Assembly: GCA_030549335.1 (NCBI GenBank)
Contig: CM060197.1
Location: 22,332,501-22,396,500 of the forward strand
DNA length: 64,000 nucleotides
Source of the DNA: Pontederia crassipes
Taxonomy: Eukaryota; Streptophyta; Magnoliopsida; Commelinales; Pontederiaceae
Direction: 5' to 3'
Under the pieces are notes generated by a model. It did not search any database and was not told the DNA's origin. It saw nothing but the letters and a program-made list of their open reading frames with translations. This document shows positions 1 to 11,860 of this stretch, in pieces (the stretch's first letter is position 1; every line of letters starts with the position of its first letter). Position numbers and translations under genes: made by a program.

Positions 1-3000
1 ATCTCTCTGCAATTTCTTGGCATTTTGCCCTGCAAGCCTATCCATCCAAGGTTCCTGTCAACTTTAGAAGCTTGTACTGTGTTGGATCATGAGTTGGATC
101 TAACAATTTGGTGCTCTCATCGACCTGGATTCAAGATTGCTGGTATCCTCCATGGCTGAAGGTACGAGATGGTAAAGAATGGAAGAAACAATGGGTAAAC
201 TCCAATCTTTTATGGAACAACAATTTCAAGTTGTTAATGCTACAATGAATACACTCAATATGAAGTATGATGATCTGAATCAAAGATTTACTGCATCTGC
301 TCAACATGTTTCTTTTACTTCTGTTCCTAATGAATCGAGTAATCCCTCCATGTCTAGTACTCCTTCACTTGATACACATGGAATTTTAAAGAATGTTAAG
401 TTGGAGATACCAAATTTTTGTGGGAATGATCCTTTGGATTGGATTTTCAAGGCTGAACAATTCTTAGACTTCTATAATATTTCAGAAGAAGCAAGAATCA
501 CTATAGTATCTTTTGCATTTGAGGGTGCTGCTTTACAATGGTATAGATGGATGCATAAAAATAAAAAAAAATATTAATTCATGCGCTCAGTTATCAAGGT
601 TTTGGAAATCAGATTTGGTCCTTTTGAATTTCAGGATCACCAAGGTGCCTTATCGAAATTAACATAAACAGGAATTGTTCTTGATTATCAGTCTCAATTT
701 GAAGCATTGTTTAATCATGTGCATGGGTTATCTGAATCATTTTTGTTATATTGCTTCATATCTGGCATTAAGCCTCAGATTTGTAGAGAGGTCTTAGCTT
801 TTCAACCTAAGTCATTGATGCACGCTATTGGTTTGGCTAAACTTCAAGAAGAAAAGTTGTTGGATGTTTCTGCTGTGGCTACCCCACATTACAATAGATC
901 ACTTATCTTGCTTCCTCTTCTATTTCTAAATCACTACCAATATCTATTACTACTGCTAGCTCCCATGTACCTAAACTGCCTCCAACTCCTCTTTTGCCTA
1001 TTAAAAGATTATCTCCAGCTGAGTTGTTGGGCGAGGAGGGAAAAGGGACTCTGTTATAACTGTGATGAGAAGTTTCAAAAGGGTCACAAATGCAAACCAA
1101 AGTTTCTGCTATTATTAGCTATGGGGAAAAAGAGGAATCTGATACAACTAGAGAATTCTGTGAGCAGGAGGAAGTACATGACTCTTTAGAAATCAGCCTT
1201 CATGCATTATCCGGGATGGTAGTTCTCCAAACACTGAGGTTACTGGGAACTATTGATGGCCTTCCAATTACAATTTTAATTGGTAGTGGATCTACTCATA
1301 ATTTTATTAGAGAGTCCACTATACCCAGATTAGGACTACAAATTGTTCCTTCTTCCCATTTTAATGTGATGATTTGTAATGGTGACAAATTGAAATGTGT
1401 TGGCTTATGTGCTCAAGTGAATTTTCAAATACAGAGTTTGAACTTTATTGATGATTTTTATGTCTTACCTATAGAAGGGGCAGATGTGGTCTTAGGCGTG
1501 CAGTGGTTGCAGAAATTGGGTCCTATTACTATGGACTATTCTAAGTTGTCAATGGATTTTGAATGGAATAGCCAGAAGGTGGTAATATATGGACAAAATT
1601 ATATGTCTCCTACATTTGTTAGTTAGCATCAACTCAGAAGATTGTTTCAATTAGAGGAAATTATGTCTTGCTTTCAATTGATAGTTCAGTCTCATGTAAC
1701 TCTGGATCCACAACATCTGATATTGGAGTGCAGAAAGTTTTGGATAAGTTTAAACCAATTTTTGAGGAACCTAACGCTTTACCACCCTTTAGGGATGTTC
1801 AACATCCTATCCATTTAATTCCTGGCAGTAAGCCTATTAACGTGAGACCTTACCGATATCCCCATTTTCAAAAGGCTAAAATTGAAAAGTTGGTCAAGAA
1901 AATGTTAGCACAAGGAATTATTCAGCATAGCACCAGCCCTTTTTCCTCACATGTTTTATTGGTTAAAAAAATATGGTTCATGGTGTTTTTGTGTTGATTA
2001 CAAAGCCTTAAATGTTATCACTATCAAGGATATGTTTCCTATAATTGTTGGATGAACTTCATGGAGCTCAAATATTTCTAAATTGGATCTAAGAGCTGGA
2101 TATCATCAAATCAGAATGCATTATGCATATATTAATAAGACTGCTTTTCGAACTCACAAATGTCACTATGAATTCTTGGTAATGCCTTTTGGTCTTACAA
2201 ATGCCCCCTTTACCTTTCAGGCCATTATGAATAGACTGCTTGTTCCATTCCTTCGAAAGTTTGTTATTGTATTCTTTGATGACGTTCTAATATATAGTTC
2301 AAACTTGGAGTGTCACTTGTAACATTTATCAATTACATTGCAGTTATTGCAAGATAACAATTTTTATCTTAAGAGGAGTAAATGTTGTTTTGCTCAAACT
2401 CGGATTGAGTATCTAGGGCATATTTTATCAGGTCAAGGAGTAGAATCTGATTCTCAAAAGATACAACCAGTCCAACAATGGCCTGTTCCTAAGTCTGTTA
2501 AACAATTTAGAGCCTTTTTGGGATTGGCTGGATATTATCGTCGATTCGCAAAGGGATATGCTTCAATTGCTGGACCTTTAACCGATTTGCTACAAAAAAT
2601 TCTTTTCAATGGAGTGGGCAAGCTATAGTAGCTTTTCAAACTTTAAAATAAGCATTGATATCAGTCCCTATATTACAATTGCCTGATTTTTCTAAGACTT
2701 TTATCTTGCAGACAGATGCTTCAGGGTCCGGAATTGGTGGAGTGTTGCTACAGGATAATCATCCTATCTGCTATTACATTAAGAAATTGACTCAAAGGAT
2801 GCAGCGTGCTTCTGTCTATGTGAGAGAATTAATTGTCATTGCGGAGACAGTTAAAAAATGGCGTCAGTATTTGCTAGAACACCATTTCATTATTGAAACA
2901 GATCATAAAAGCCTGAAGGAAATTTTGACTCAAGTGATTCAGACTCCTGAACAGCAACATTTTTTAGCTAAACTTTTTGGGCATGATTACTCCATTGTTT

Positions 3001-3945
3001 TACAAACCTGACAGTGAAAATAAAGTTGTCGATGCCTTATCAAGATAGTATATTACAGAGAGTCAATTTTGTGGTTTGCCTATGCCCATCTTTAATGTGA
3101 TTGATCATATCAGGAAGGAGTATGATACTAATTATCATTTGAAGCAATTGATTTGGGAGGTCGAACATGATGGAGGTGTAGAGTCAGGATTATCCTACAG
3201 AAATAGATTGTTATACAAATATGGAAGGATTTTTTTACTCCCTACTTCAGATCTTATTCCTTTACTTCTTCATGAATTACATGCTACACCTATAGGAGGT
3301 CATTTAGGTTTGCTTAAAACCTATAAATGATTATCTGCTGAATTTTATTGGGATGGTCTAAAACAATATGTCATTCAGTTTGTTCAGGGTTGCTTGATTT
3401 GTCAACAAATCAAATATTGTACATCTAACCCTGCAGGGTTACTGCAACCATTGCCTATTCCTAACAGGATCTGGGAGGATATTTCTTTGGACTTTGTCAC
3501 CTTTTTGCCTTTGTCTAAAGGATGTATTGTGATTTTGGTGGTGGTGGACAGATTATCTAAATATTGTCATTTTGGACCTCTTCCTACTCATTACACTGCT
3601 CCTACAGTTGCTTCACTGTTTGTGAATATGGTAGTAAGACTCCATGGCATTCCAAGGACTATAGTTTCAGACAGGGATCCTATCTTTTTAAGTTCTTTTT
3701 GGAAATAATTATTCGAACTCAGTGCTACTAAGTTGTGTATGGGTACAGCTTATCATCCATCGGATGGACAGACGGAGGTGGTTAATAGATGCTTACAACA
3801 ATACTTGCGAGGCTTTGTTATGGATTGGCCTACTACTTGGATTAAATACTTGCCTTGGGCTGAGTATTATTTTAATACCTCTTTTCATTCAAGCACTAAA
3901 ACTACTCCTTTTGAGATTGTTAATGACTTAATGTATTTGAAATTT
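1..3945 (+). mobile_element. Degenerate Ty3/gypsy retrotransposon, 5' LTR end through integrase
   Basis: The first 105 bases look like the end of a 5' LTR (ending ...TAACA), followed at about 109 by a primer-binding-site-like TGGTGCTCTCATCG. Gag, protease, reverse transcriptase, RNase H and integrase follow in the usual Ty3/gypsy order, but in several frames broken by stops. The homology stops after the integrase motif TTPFEIVN at about 3930, so the integrase C-terminus and the 3' LTR are missing. The pattern resembles a chromovirus, but I do not assign a lineage. Confidence 0.9.
179..1189 (+). pseudogene. gag remnant of the 5'-most gypsy element
   Basis: The first open segment (179-577) holds a capsid-like region with the motif KLEIPNFCGNDPLDWIFKAEQFL, typical of the gypsy gag retrotransposon domain. 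It ends at a stop at 575-577. The gag core resumes in a different frame (707-1189), with a zinc-knuckle-like CYNCDEKFQKGHKC at about 1054-1095. At least one frameshift and one stop separate the halves, so it cannot give full-length Gag. The call rests on the capsid motif, the zinc knuckle and the position before pol. Confidence 0.8.
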
Positions 3946-3948
3946 TAA
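1090..3948 (+). pseudogene. pol remnant (PR-RT-RH-IN) of the 5'-most gypsy element
   Basis: Protease is at 1090-1626; its active-site region reads ILIGSGSTHNF, where the family has DSG, so the catalytic Asp appears to be Gly. RT spans about 1740-2630 in three segments with [23 protein letters not shown] and the intact catalytic FFDDVLIYS. RNase H follows with TDASGSGIGGVL (about 2715) and TDHKSLKEIL. Integrase has the zinc-binding HELHATPIGGH and CLICQQIK, then VSDRDPIF and HPSDGQTEVVNR with catalytic Asp and Glu. Stops at about 1997, 2322, 2628, 3011, 3330 and 3708 break it into six or more pieces. Confidence 0.88.
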
Positions 3949-4235
3949 CTATATAGCTATTATCAATTATATATTATAGAATAAATAATAATACTAATTA
4001 TACTCTATAATAATTTAATAATTAAATTTATTTTATTATTTAAAAGTTGAAATTGAAAAAATAATGGGCCGTCCGACCCGGCACGACCTGACCCGGCCGG
4101 CCCGATTAGGTCGGGCCTAGACTGTGTCAGGGTCAAAAATAGTTCATTTTGCACGACACGGCCCGCGGCACGGTCAAACACAGGTTGACTGGCACGTGCA
4201 CGACTAAACACGGCCCATTTTTCCATCTCTACCCC
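3946..4235. mobile_element. AT-rich junction and hAT-like non-autonomous fragment
   Basis: About 100 bases of AT-only sequence are followed by a GC-rich stretch of repeated GGCCCG, CCCGGC and GGCACG words, ending GGCCCATTTTTCCATCTCTA. That ending resembles the terminus of plant hAT elements (TAGAGATGG on the other strand). It interrupts the protease coding sequence of the neighbouring minus-strand gypsy element just after FDSG. I could not find the other terminus or a target duplication, so the family call is tentative. Confidence 0.45.
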
Positions 4236-5580
4236 TGAGTCAAATAAAATTGTGGCATATAAATTAGCGATGGTGAGAGTACCTTTAATGACATCATTGT
4301 CATTTTTTGCTGCATTCGCTTCCATGTTGTGCACACGGCCTTGCACGACAGGATTTGCACCTCCTGCTCCCCGATTCTCTCGGTCTCCTGTGGCAATCTG
4401 TGAGCAATTTCAGATGAAGGGTCTGAACTGTCCACACTGAATGCATGCGCCATTCAGCCTGCGGCACTCTCCATCGTGGTGACGACCACGACGAGGACAT
4501 AAGGGCTTCTGTGGTACTTGTGGCTGGCGTGGTGGTGGTGGTAGCTGTCTCAATGGCTGGGCCCGTAAAGGCGCACGGCGTGGCTGTGCCTGAGCTTGAT
4601 GTGGGGCATCCCTCTGTGGGTACGGCTTGAACGGCAATCACAATGATCGTCCCTTCTAAACGGTCGGCGATCATTTGTTCGAAGCTTGGGCTGCTCTGTT
4701 GGTTTAGCTGGAGTTTTGGCCTTGTCCTTCTCCATGCGCATGGCCAATCTCACCGCTTTCTCGAGATCTTCATAATCTCCCAACAGACTTTAGTCTTCAA
4801 CGCTTGTTGCAGTCCACTAATAAACTTGTTGGCTCTAATACACCCTTCAAATGGCATCGGGCAATACTATTCCAGTTGGATGAATTGAGTGTGGTAGTCT
4901 GCCACAGACATAGTTCCCTGCTATAGCTGCAGGAACTCCTCTTGTTTTTCAATGCGCTCGTGCTCAGGTGTGTAACGAGCCTTAAAAGCCTTTTTAAATT
5001 CAACCCATGCTATTTCTTCCTCTTCTTGTCCTCTAAACTTGGTGGCCCTTGTAGTCTTCCACCAACCCATTGTAGTACTAGTCAACATGTGTGTGACATA
5101 GAAAACTTTGCATCCATCAGCGCACCTCATCAACTTGAAAATGCGGTCCAGAGTCTCTATCCACTCTTTGGCCTTGAAAAAGTGAGCCTTATCATCATAC
5201 TGAGGCGGGTGTAGCTTCATAAAGGCCCGAATCGTGTCTTCAGATGCCTCATGTCGTGCTCCCTAGTTGTGGCGTCTAGACGCCGACGGACTGCCTCCTG
5301 CTTGACCACCCTCAGGTGGGGCAGTCTCATCAAAATGTTCCTCTGATTGTGCTCTAACAGTCGGACCTCTGCCTCGTCCGCGGCCTGAGGCACGGCCTCG
5401 ATCACGCCCACGTCCGCGACCCGGTTGGGCCCCTATCTCAGGAAGTTGACCCTTTGGACCTTCTGGTACCCCAAGAGCATTCTAGGCCGACCTGGTCACT
5501 TGCTTTAGATCCGTTCTGACCGTCGTGGCTTATACTCTAACCATGAAAGAAAATAATACATCAATAAATGATAACTTATC
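4229..5580 (-). pseudogene. gag and partial protease of the minus-strand gypsy element
   Basis: Pieces in order on the minus strand: a Gly/Arg-rich N-terminal region (about 5400-5560), a capsid region (4921-5220) with KLHPPQYDD, WIETLDRIF, MGWWKTT and FKARYTPEHERIEKQEEFLQL, a basic region (4550-4783), a zinc-knuckle remnant around 4420-4500 (ACIQCGQ), and the protease start LYATILFDSG at about 4232-4262. The segments lie in different frames, so it is inactive. The capsid motif is characteristic of the gypsy gag family. Confidence 0.8.
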
Positions 5581-5701
5581 TTAAACATGAACTTGATTTA
5601 CAATGCTTTTCGGTGAAGGGCGTGACGACTGCTCGATGATAGCACATGAACCATTACCATACTATTCTATACAATAGAACATCAAGAGAGTCCGGACTTT
5701 A

Positions 5702-5714
5702 GGCTCTGATACCA
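5702..5714 (-). other. Primer-binding site (initiator-Met tRNA type)
   Basis: The minus strand reads TGGTATCAGAGCC, the usual plant retrotransposon primer-binding site complementary to initiator tRNA-Met. It lies four bases inside the LTR boundary at 5719, which fixes the element's orientation. Confidence 0.85.
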
Positions 5715-5718
5715 TAAA

Positions 5719-7754
5719 TGTAACACCCCAAAATCGACCCCCGTCATGTGACGAAGACCAACCTGAAGACGTTACGGAACGCTATGACTTTGACTAACAT
5801 GTTCACCATATCTCAGTCAAGAACCGAGACACGACATCGGAAGAAAGAATAATAGAGAAATAAAGAAAAAATAACTTTAATTGTGGAAGTTTGAAAAGTG
5901 GCTACATCATCTCTAAGGAATAAAATAAAGTTCTACATCATGAATCTATAAATGCGGAAGAAAAAGAAAAACTAATAAATCTTGTGGTTCATCAGCTGTC
6001 TTATCGCCAGAGCTTCGTCAACACCGCCACTGACCTGGTCCTGTGGAAATCAGATACAAGAAAGGAGGTCCTTCCGTAAGCTTTACAGTCTAGTGGGGAA
6101 TCACATAATATATAATGCATAATATGAATAGAATAATCAGAGGTAAAAGGGAATACTTAGCTTGAACATGAAATGGGGCGTGAGAGCATCATATTTCATA
6201 ATAAAGAAGATATGTAAATATCATAAATCAATACAATCATATGATGATTGATAAACTTTGAAAGATAGCATGCTTGATAATCTTGACAATAACTTGACTT
6301 GTCTTAATCTTGGTTCATATTTAGAAATTCGGGTAACTTTAGGTGCCTTTAGTTCTTGGGGTATGCTGAGCAAATAATACAGCCTTATGCAGGTCAATGG
6401 GTGATGACCAAGGGAGCGACCCTTATCTTGATACACCTGGCTTGGACTGACAACCTATTATTCATCTTCTATCTGAACTTATTAATAGCTTTGAAATCTT
6501 GTTATTCGTTGTTCAATCATGACATGGGAACGGAAAGGATCATCTTGTGAATTATTCGTTGTTCAATCAGTAGTAGAGTAAATCATCTTGTGAATTCATA
6601 TTTTGAGTTATGGATGGATCATGAACAAATCATATAGCACTAATTTATTCATTATTATAATACATCAAATAAAAATAGGCAAGATTCAAATCGTGATCAA
6701 GAATTGTTGATAAACATGATAAAAAGGGATTACTAGAAATCGGTTGACCGGTTCTAGGAACGGTCGACCGGTGGGATTTGGATCGGTCGACCGATCTGGT
6801 CAAATCGATCGATTGGTCTACTCAGATCGGCTGACCGGTGGGTTCAACAATCTGACTCTAGGACGGACAGATCGGTCGATCCATTCTATTGAACAGTCGA
6901 CCGATCTGGTGAGGCTCAGAGATCGGTCGACCAGTCAAGTCACAAGATTGGGGAATCGGGCGATCGGTCGATGTATAATGAAATCGGCTATGAGATCGGT
7001 AAATCGATCGACCGGTTACTCACAAAGACAAAGGCCGGTTGACTGGTCGTCGTCTGAATTGTTTTCAAACACAAAAATTCTTTAAAACTTTGGCATAATA
7101 ACATCCTAAACTAGTGTCTATCTTCTAGCAAGCGATCAAACATCAACATAACAAAAGGAATCAAATTCAGCAATCAATTAATCAAACATCACAAAATCAA
7201 GAAGAAAATAGGGCATGCGTTTCTTGCTTTCATCTTTCAATACATTGGAATCGTGTCAGGGAGAGGATTCAATCTATTCTAAGTTGTGCAAAGTGATTTT
7301 GATTCGCCCACCTCTATTCGTGATTAATCCTTGCCTTTATTCGTTAAAAATCCTATTGAACACGCCCCTTGTTTTCCTTCTATTCTTCCTCTCGGCCTCT
7401 GTCTGCACAATTCAGCGAAGCACAGTCAGCAACTTCGCTAAGGATCGCAATAATGAGATGCATGCATGAAAGGGAGGAAGAAGGGATCGATCGATCCTGT
7501 CGGCTTGCCTCCTGGACGATGCCCAACGCTCCAACAAAATTTCAGGGGCAGATTTCGTGAGGTTTGAGGGAATAAAAAGGGATTACAGCTTGAGAGATTT
7601 TATCTATTAGAATCTTCTCCTGATTAATATAATTCTCTATTTTTATCTCTAGTCAGCCTTAATTCCAATTGTAATTTAGATTTGTTTTTGTTTCTTATTT
7701 CCTGCTGGTTGTCACCATTTTATTTTATTTATTTATTTTTTGTCGGTGGTTACA
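5719..7754 (-). repeat. 5' LTR of the minus-strand gypsy element (2036 bp)
   Basis: On the plus strand it starts TGTAACACCCC beside the primer-binding site and ends GGTGGTTACA, giving a 6-bp terminal inverted repeat TGTAAC/GTTACA. It contains the palindrome array at 6744-7060. No partner LTR remains, so it cannot be dated. Confidence 0.8.
6744..7060. repeat. Array of CGGTCGACCG-type palindromic motifs inside an LTR
   Basis: Variants of GATCGGTCGACCGRT recur about every 20-40 bases, for example near 6760, 6783, 6893, 6922, 6965 and 7003. The array keeps a 113-codon frame open by chance on the plus strand; that frame has no recognisable domain. The same motif is scattered in the copia LTRs at 43260-43560 and 53160-53390. 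Confidence 0.8.
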
Positions 7755-8270
7755 TATACTATCTAAAATTTTAGGATTAGTTCTTTAAATCTCATTTGAA
7801 CTATAGTAATTTTTTGCATTTAATATTGAATTGTGAATTTATCGTATGACATCCCTAAATTTTATCGTGATTTGACTTCGGTCTTATCCTGTTAACTTTT
7901 TTTTATTATTTTTAATTTTTTATTTATGAAAACATTAAAATACCCTTTCATACATTATTCTCTAAAATAAAATAAAATGATGTTTTTTACAAGTGGGCAA
8001 TGTCACATATCGTTTTCTAAATATTTTAGTTTCTATAATATTTATATTATTCTTTTTTTAAAAATTAAAATAGAGTACTTCATGAAAGAATATTTTAGTC
8101 TTTTCATAAATAAAAAAATAGAAAAATTAATAGAATTATATGGAAGGATGGAAGAAAAATCATGGTGAAATTTACGAATACAATTCATGTGCAAAAATTT
8201 TTGGAAACGATGATTTAAGAAAATAGATTTTGATAGTTTAAAGATTTAAGAAAATAATCCAAAAGTTTAA
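7755..8270. other. AT-rich intergenic segment
   Basis: It runs from the LTR end to the first readable PPR codon. It is AT-rich with no recognisable gene. Part of 7790-7950 resembles the low-complexity sequence of short DNA elements, but I found no termini. Confidence 0.5.
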
Positions 8271-10005
8271 ACATCTCTCCCTCCGAACAGCCCCCTCCTT
8301 GCGATCAAATGCATTAAGGGGCTCGAGCACCTGAAACAAGTCCTTTCCGGCATCATCACCACCGGTACCTCGCTCGACGCCACCTCATTCCACCACCTCA
8401 TTCACATCTCCGCCGCCAAACCTCATCAGTCCATCCTTTTCCTCTTCTTCATCCAGTTCCGGCACCTCGTCGACACCGCCTTCTGCAACGCCTTAATAGC
8501 CTCCTGCACCAGGTCGAACTGCCGCACCCAGTCGCTACTTCTCTTCGCCGGCATGCTCAGAGCGTCCGTCCCTCCGGATTCCTCCACATTCCCTCCCCTT
8601 ATCAAGTCGGCCGCGCAGCTGCACCTTCCGTCCCACGGACTGCCGCTTCATGGTTGCGCTTTCAAGTACGGCGTCGCTTCCGGCACAGTCGTGATCACGG
8701 CTCTCGTCAGCATGTACTGCGCTTTTGGTCGCTTAGGTGAAGGAAGGAGGTTGTTCGACGAAATGCCTCAAAGAAACACCGTTTCCTGGAACGCCATGTT
8801 GACCGGATACGTCCACAACAGGAGGTTCGTGGAGGCCCATGCGTTATTCTCAGAAATGCTGGCTTCTGGCACGGAGCTGGGCGAGGTCACTGTGGTGTGC
8901 TCTGTCTGCTTGTGCCCACGTCGGAGCTCTTGGCCAGGGCGTGTGGATTCACGATTATATCAAACGCTGTGGATTGAGCCTCAACGTGTTTGTGGGCACC
9001 GCTCTGATTGACATGTATATGAAGTGTGGAGTGGTGGCTGAGGCGTCGGAAGTGTTTCAAGCTATGCGACACATGAATGTATATTCGTGGAATGCCTTCA
9101 TATCGGGGTTAGCAATGAATGGTAAAGGAGATGCCGCGATGGAGTCATTCGATGCAATGACACAAGAAGGTGTCAGGCCTGATGCTGTAACCTTCTTAGG
9201 TCTTCTATGTGCTTGTTGTCACCAAGGATACGTAGATGGAGGTAGAAGGATTTTCTTTGACATGGAATGCAAATTTGGTTTGCGGCCGAAGATTGAGCAC
9301 TATGGTTGTATGGTTGATCTCCTCGGTTGTGCTGGGCTACTGGAAGAAGCTTCTGAATTAATTAAGAAGATGCCGACTAAGCCTGACGCAGCTATTTGGA
9401 AGGCATTGCTTGCTGGTTGCAGAATCCACGGAGATGCTCAGCTAGGCGAAGAGGCAATAAGGAAGCTTCTGGAATTGGAGCCCCATAGAGGAGAAAACTA
9501 TGTTCTCCTGTCAAATATATTAGCCCGACAAAGGAGATGGAATGAAGTGGGTGAGCTGAGACTGATGATGAGCAAAATGGGGATAAGAAAAGTGCCTGGA
9601 TGCAGCTCGATCGAGATCGAAAATGTAGTCTACGAGTTTGTTGTCACAAGTCAGGCCAAGATGGATGGCCTGGAAGAAGTTTTTGCAATGCTAGCTAAGA
9701 TGAAACAGGAACTAATATTGGCAGGTTATTCTGTGGATACTGAATTTGCTCTGTATGACTTGGAGGAGGAGGAGAAAGAGAATTCTCTTCTGCACCACAG
9801 CGAGAAGCTGGCACTTGCACTCGGACTAATGAAATCACAGCATGGCTCAACCATAAGGATAGTCAAGAACTTGAGAGTATGCAAAGACTGCCACACATTT
9901 TTCAAGCTGGTCTCCAAGCTCTATCAGAGGGAGATAGTTGTCAGGGACAGAAACCGCTTCCACCATTTTGGTGAAGGCGATTGTTCATGTAGAGATTACT
10001 GGTGA
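8271..10005 (+). pseudogene. DYW-class pentatricopeptide repeat gene, frameshifted and lacking a clear ATG
   Basis: The family makes organellar RNA-editing factors: PPR repeats read the RNA and the DYW domain is a cytidine deaminase. Frame one (8271-8898) reads from IKGLEHLKQVLSGIITTG through PPR motifs such as NTVSWNAMLTGYVHNRRFVEAHALFSEML. Frame two (8899-10005) continues with LSACAHVGALGQGVWIHDYI, YSWNAFISGLAMNGKG, the E region with PGCSSIEIENVVYEFVV, then the DYW domain with HSEKLA, CKDCHTF and terminal CSCRDYW. One extra T at about 8897, or a 2-base loss, separates the frames. No in-frame ATG occurs between the stop at 8268 and Met at 8553, although homology starts upstream. The gene is single-exon and about 575 residues if restored. 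It could be a recent pseudogene or reflect a consensus error. Confidence 0.85.
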
Positions 10006-10532
10006 TTGCATTCTGAACGGATGGGGCAGAGGCAATCCCTTTCATCGTTCAAGATTTCTCTACAAACTATGATGCTGCTGGAAAGACCTTTACAGCTTAA
10101 AGATTGATGATGGGAACTGATTCCAGATTCCCGGGAAGATCTGAATTTGATCTTCAGGTATCTGAGTGTTTATGATATGGATAAAAGACTTTGATCCCAT
10201 TCAACCATAGAAGGTAATATTGACGTCTGATACAAAGTGTTCAAATTTGCAACGCACTGCCTGCACCAAAGAGAGGAAGCTTCTTGGATCATATCAAGAT
10301 TTTTTGGCTTCCACAAACTGGTGGTTGTGGGGATTATTCTAACAGAAGATGCCACCAGCCCACCACAGACTACTTCCTCCCGTCCATCTTAGAACTTTGC
10401 GTTCCTATCCGTCCTTATAAGTTGATCTCAAATATCTTTCTTTGGATCAGCTCATTACCTCCGTAGATCAGAAATCGTGACTCTGCAAGGTGCCATCCAG
10501 TTGTTTCCAGGAATCCACTCAGTTCAGGTGCC
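10006..10532. other. 3' flank of the PPR gene, no gene seen
   Basis: Moderate-GC sequence directly after the PPR stop, probably 3' untranslated and spacer. The short frames on both strands show no recognisable domain. Confidence 0.5.
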
Positions 10533-10860
10533 CAATGGAACAGACCCAGCTCCTCTCCAGCGCCAAGGTGGTGGCCGGTGCTGCAAAGTCCACCATCTGC
10601 CATGAGAAGGACAAAGTCGACAAGGCCAAGGTCCGCCGCTGCCGCTGCCGACTTGCTCGGTGCCGCAACTCAGTACGGAAAGCTGGAGGAGAAGAGCTAT
10701 GCAAGCACGTGCAACATGCCGAGAACTATCTGCATCGACACCACCAGTCATCACAACCTGCTCATTTGCGTCTGCAGCTCATCCGGAGAGGGGGTTCAGG
10801 GACTACATGAAGATAGCCGGAGTTTTCTTCTTACTGGCAATTGGCAACTGGCAATACATA
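10533..10860 (+). pseudogene. Nodulin-related-protein-like gene, multiply frameshifted
   Basis: From ATG at 10533 the frame reads MEQTQLLSSAKVVAGAAKS then HEKDKVDKAKV, close to the start of the conserved region of plant nodulin-related protein 1 (NRP1-like, a small stress- and elicitor-responsive family). At about 10632 the homology moves to another frame (AAAADLLGAATQYGKLEEKSY). At about 10700 it returns to the first frame (KHVQHAENYLHRHHQSS). The C-terminal family motif GFRDYMKIA (10795-10825) is in yet another frame. As written it cannot encode the family protein. The family call comes from recalled consensus and was not searched. Confidence 0.55.
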
Positions 10861-10868
10861 GAATGGAA

Positions 10869-10892
10869 ATATATATATATATATATATATAT
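10869..10892. repeat. (AT)n microsatellite
   Basis: About twelve uninterrupted AT units just after the frameshifted NRP-like gene. Confidence 0.95.
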
Positions 10893-11453
10893 GTATAATT
10901 CTTCATGTAATAGCTCGGTTGTTTGATTTGATTTTCTTTCTTGAAATTTTTATTTCTTGAGCACCAATGCATCTTCGTTTCCTGAATTAAAATAAAAGTT
11001 CTAAATCAGAATCAAATGTTTGAAAGGTCTCAAATGTGCTTTATAAGCTTATTTTACGTTATATATTTTACAGTGTTTTAGAAATACTTATGTATCTAAT
11101 TTTTTACACAACATTCAAACACCTAAATCTTCACTCTCCTTTTGAGGTCGGTCAACAGAGGTTAGAGTACTTATTATCTAACACACAACTTTTAAACTCA
11201 TCATTTAATTCATTAAATATAAATAGGAGTGTGTGCATATATATATTATTAGATTATTTTTGGATTAATTTGACAATGCAAAGAATGGCATATAAAGAAA
11301 ACAGTTATAATCTTCTTATTGGTATACTAAAAAAGGGCACGGAGATCTTAATCACTGAACTACTCAAAGAATCATAATCACCATCAAATTTTCCATTTTG
11401 TTCATTTGAACCGATTGAAATGACATTAGTCTATCATATTATAAAGAAACTAA

Positions 11454-11860
11454 CGACCGTTTGATTAGAGAATAAAATCATGTAATATGGTATTCTAAAA
11501 AATGTTGAAGTTATTCTTGTTTGATTTGAAGATAATACATTTTAAAAATATAATATTTTATAATAAAAATATTTTATTATAGAGAATTGATGTTTAATAT
11601 TATAACAACAGTAAAAAAATATTACTATAATAATAATATATTATTAAAGTTAAAACAAAATATAATTAAAAAAGTTGAAAACGACGAAAATTGTATATTC
11701 TTTAATTTTAGAGGAATATATATATTCTCCTATTGAGAATAAAAATAATGATTTTACAATTTTTTTAGGTGAATTTGTAATTTTCAAAGTTTGATCGAGA
11801 TGTCCTTATTCCATTTGATGTTTGGCTTTACTTTAGTAATACTGCGGAACTAAACGCCCC
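11454..11860. mobile_element. Candidate MITE with TAA target duplication
   Basis: The segment starts CGACCGTTTGATT and ends AACTAAACGCCCC; inverted, the end reads GGGGCGTTTAGTT, which matches the start at 9 of 13 positions. TAA flanks both sides (11451-11453 and 11861-11863), the length used by PIF/Harbinger MITEs. The interior is AT-rich and non-coding. The inverted repeat is imperfect, so this is tentative. Confidence 0.4.

Larger units (their letters stand above)
4229..7754 (-). mobile_element. 5' half of a minus-strand del/Tekay-type gypsy element
   Basis: Read on the minus strand this is a complete 5' LTR (7754 down to 5719), a primer-binding site, then gag and the start of protease. 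It stops at 4229 where hAT-like sequence breaks the protease after FDSG. Pol and the 3' LTR are absent. The LTR termini (TGTAAC...GTTACA on the plus strand) and the gag layout match the other minus-strand gypsy elements in the window. Confidence 0.85.

Noticed and set aside
6744..7085. 113-codon plus-strand ORF rich in Arg, Ser and Asp
   Set aside because: It is held open by the CGGTCGACCG repeat array inside an LTR and its protein is repetitive translation of that motif.
10519..10754. Minus-strand ORFs over the NRP-like gene
   Set aside because: They are antisense to a region whose plus-strand frames carry family motifs.
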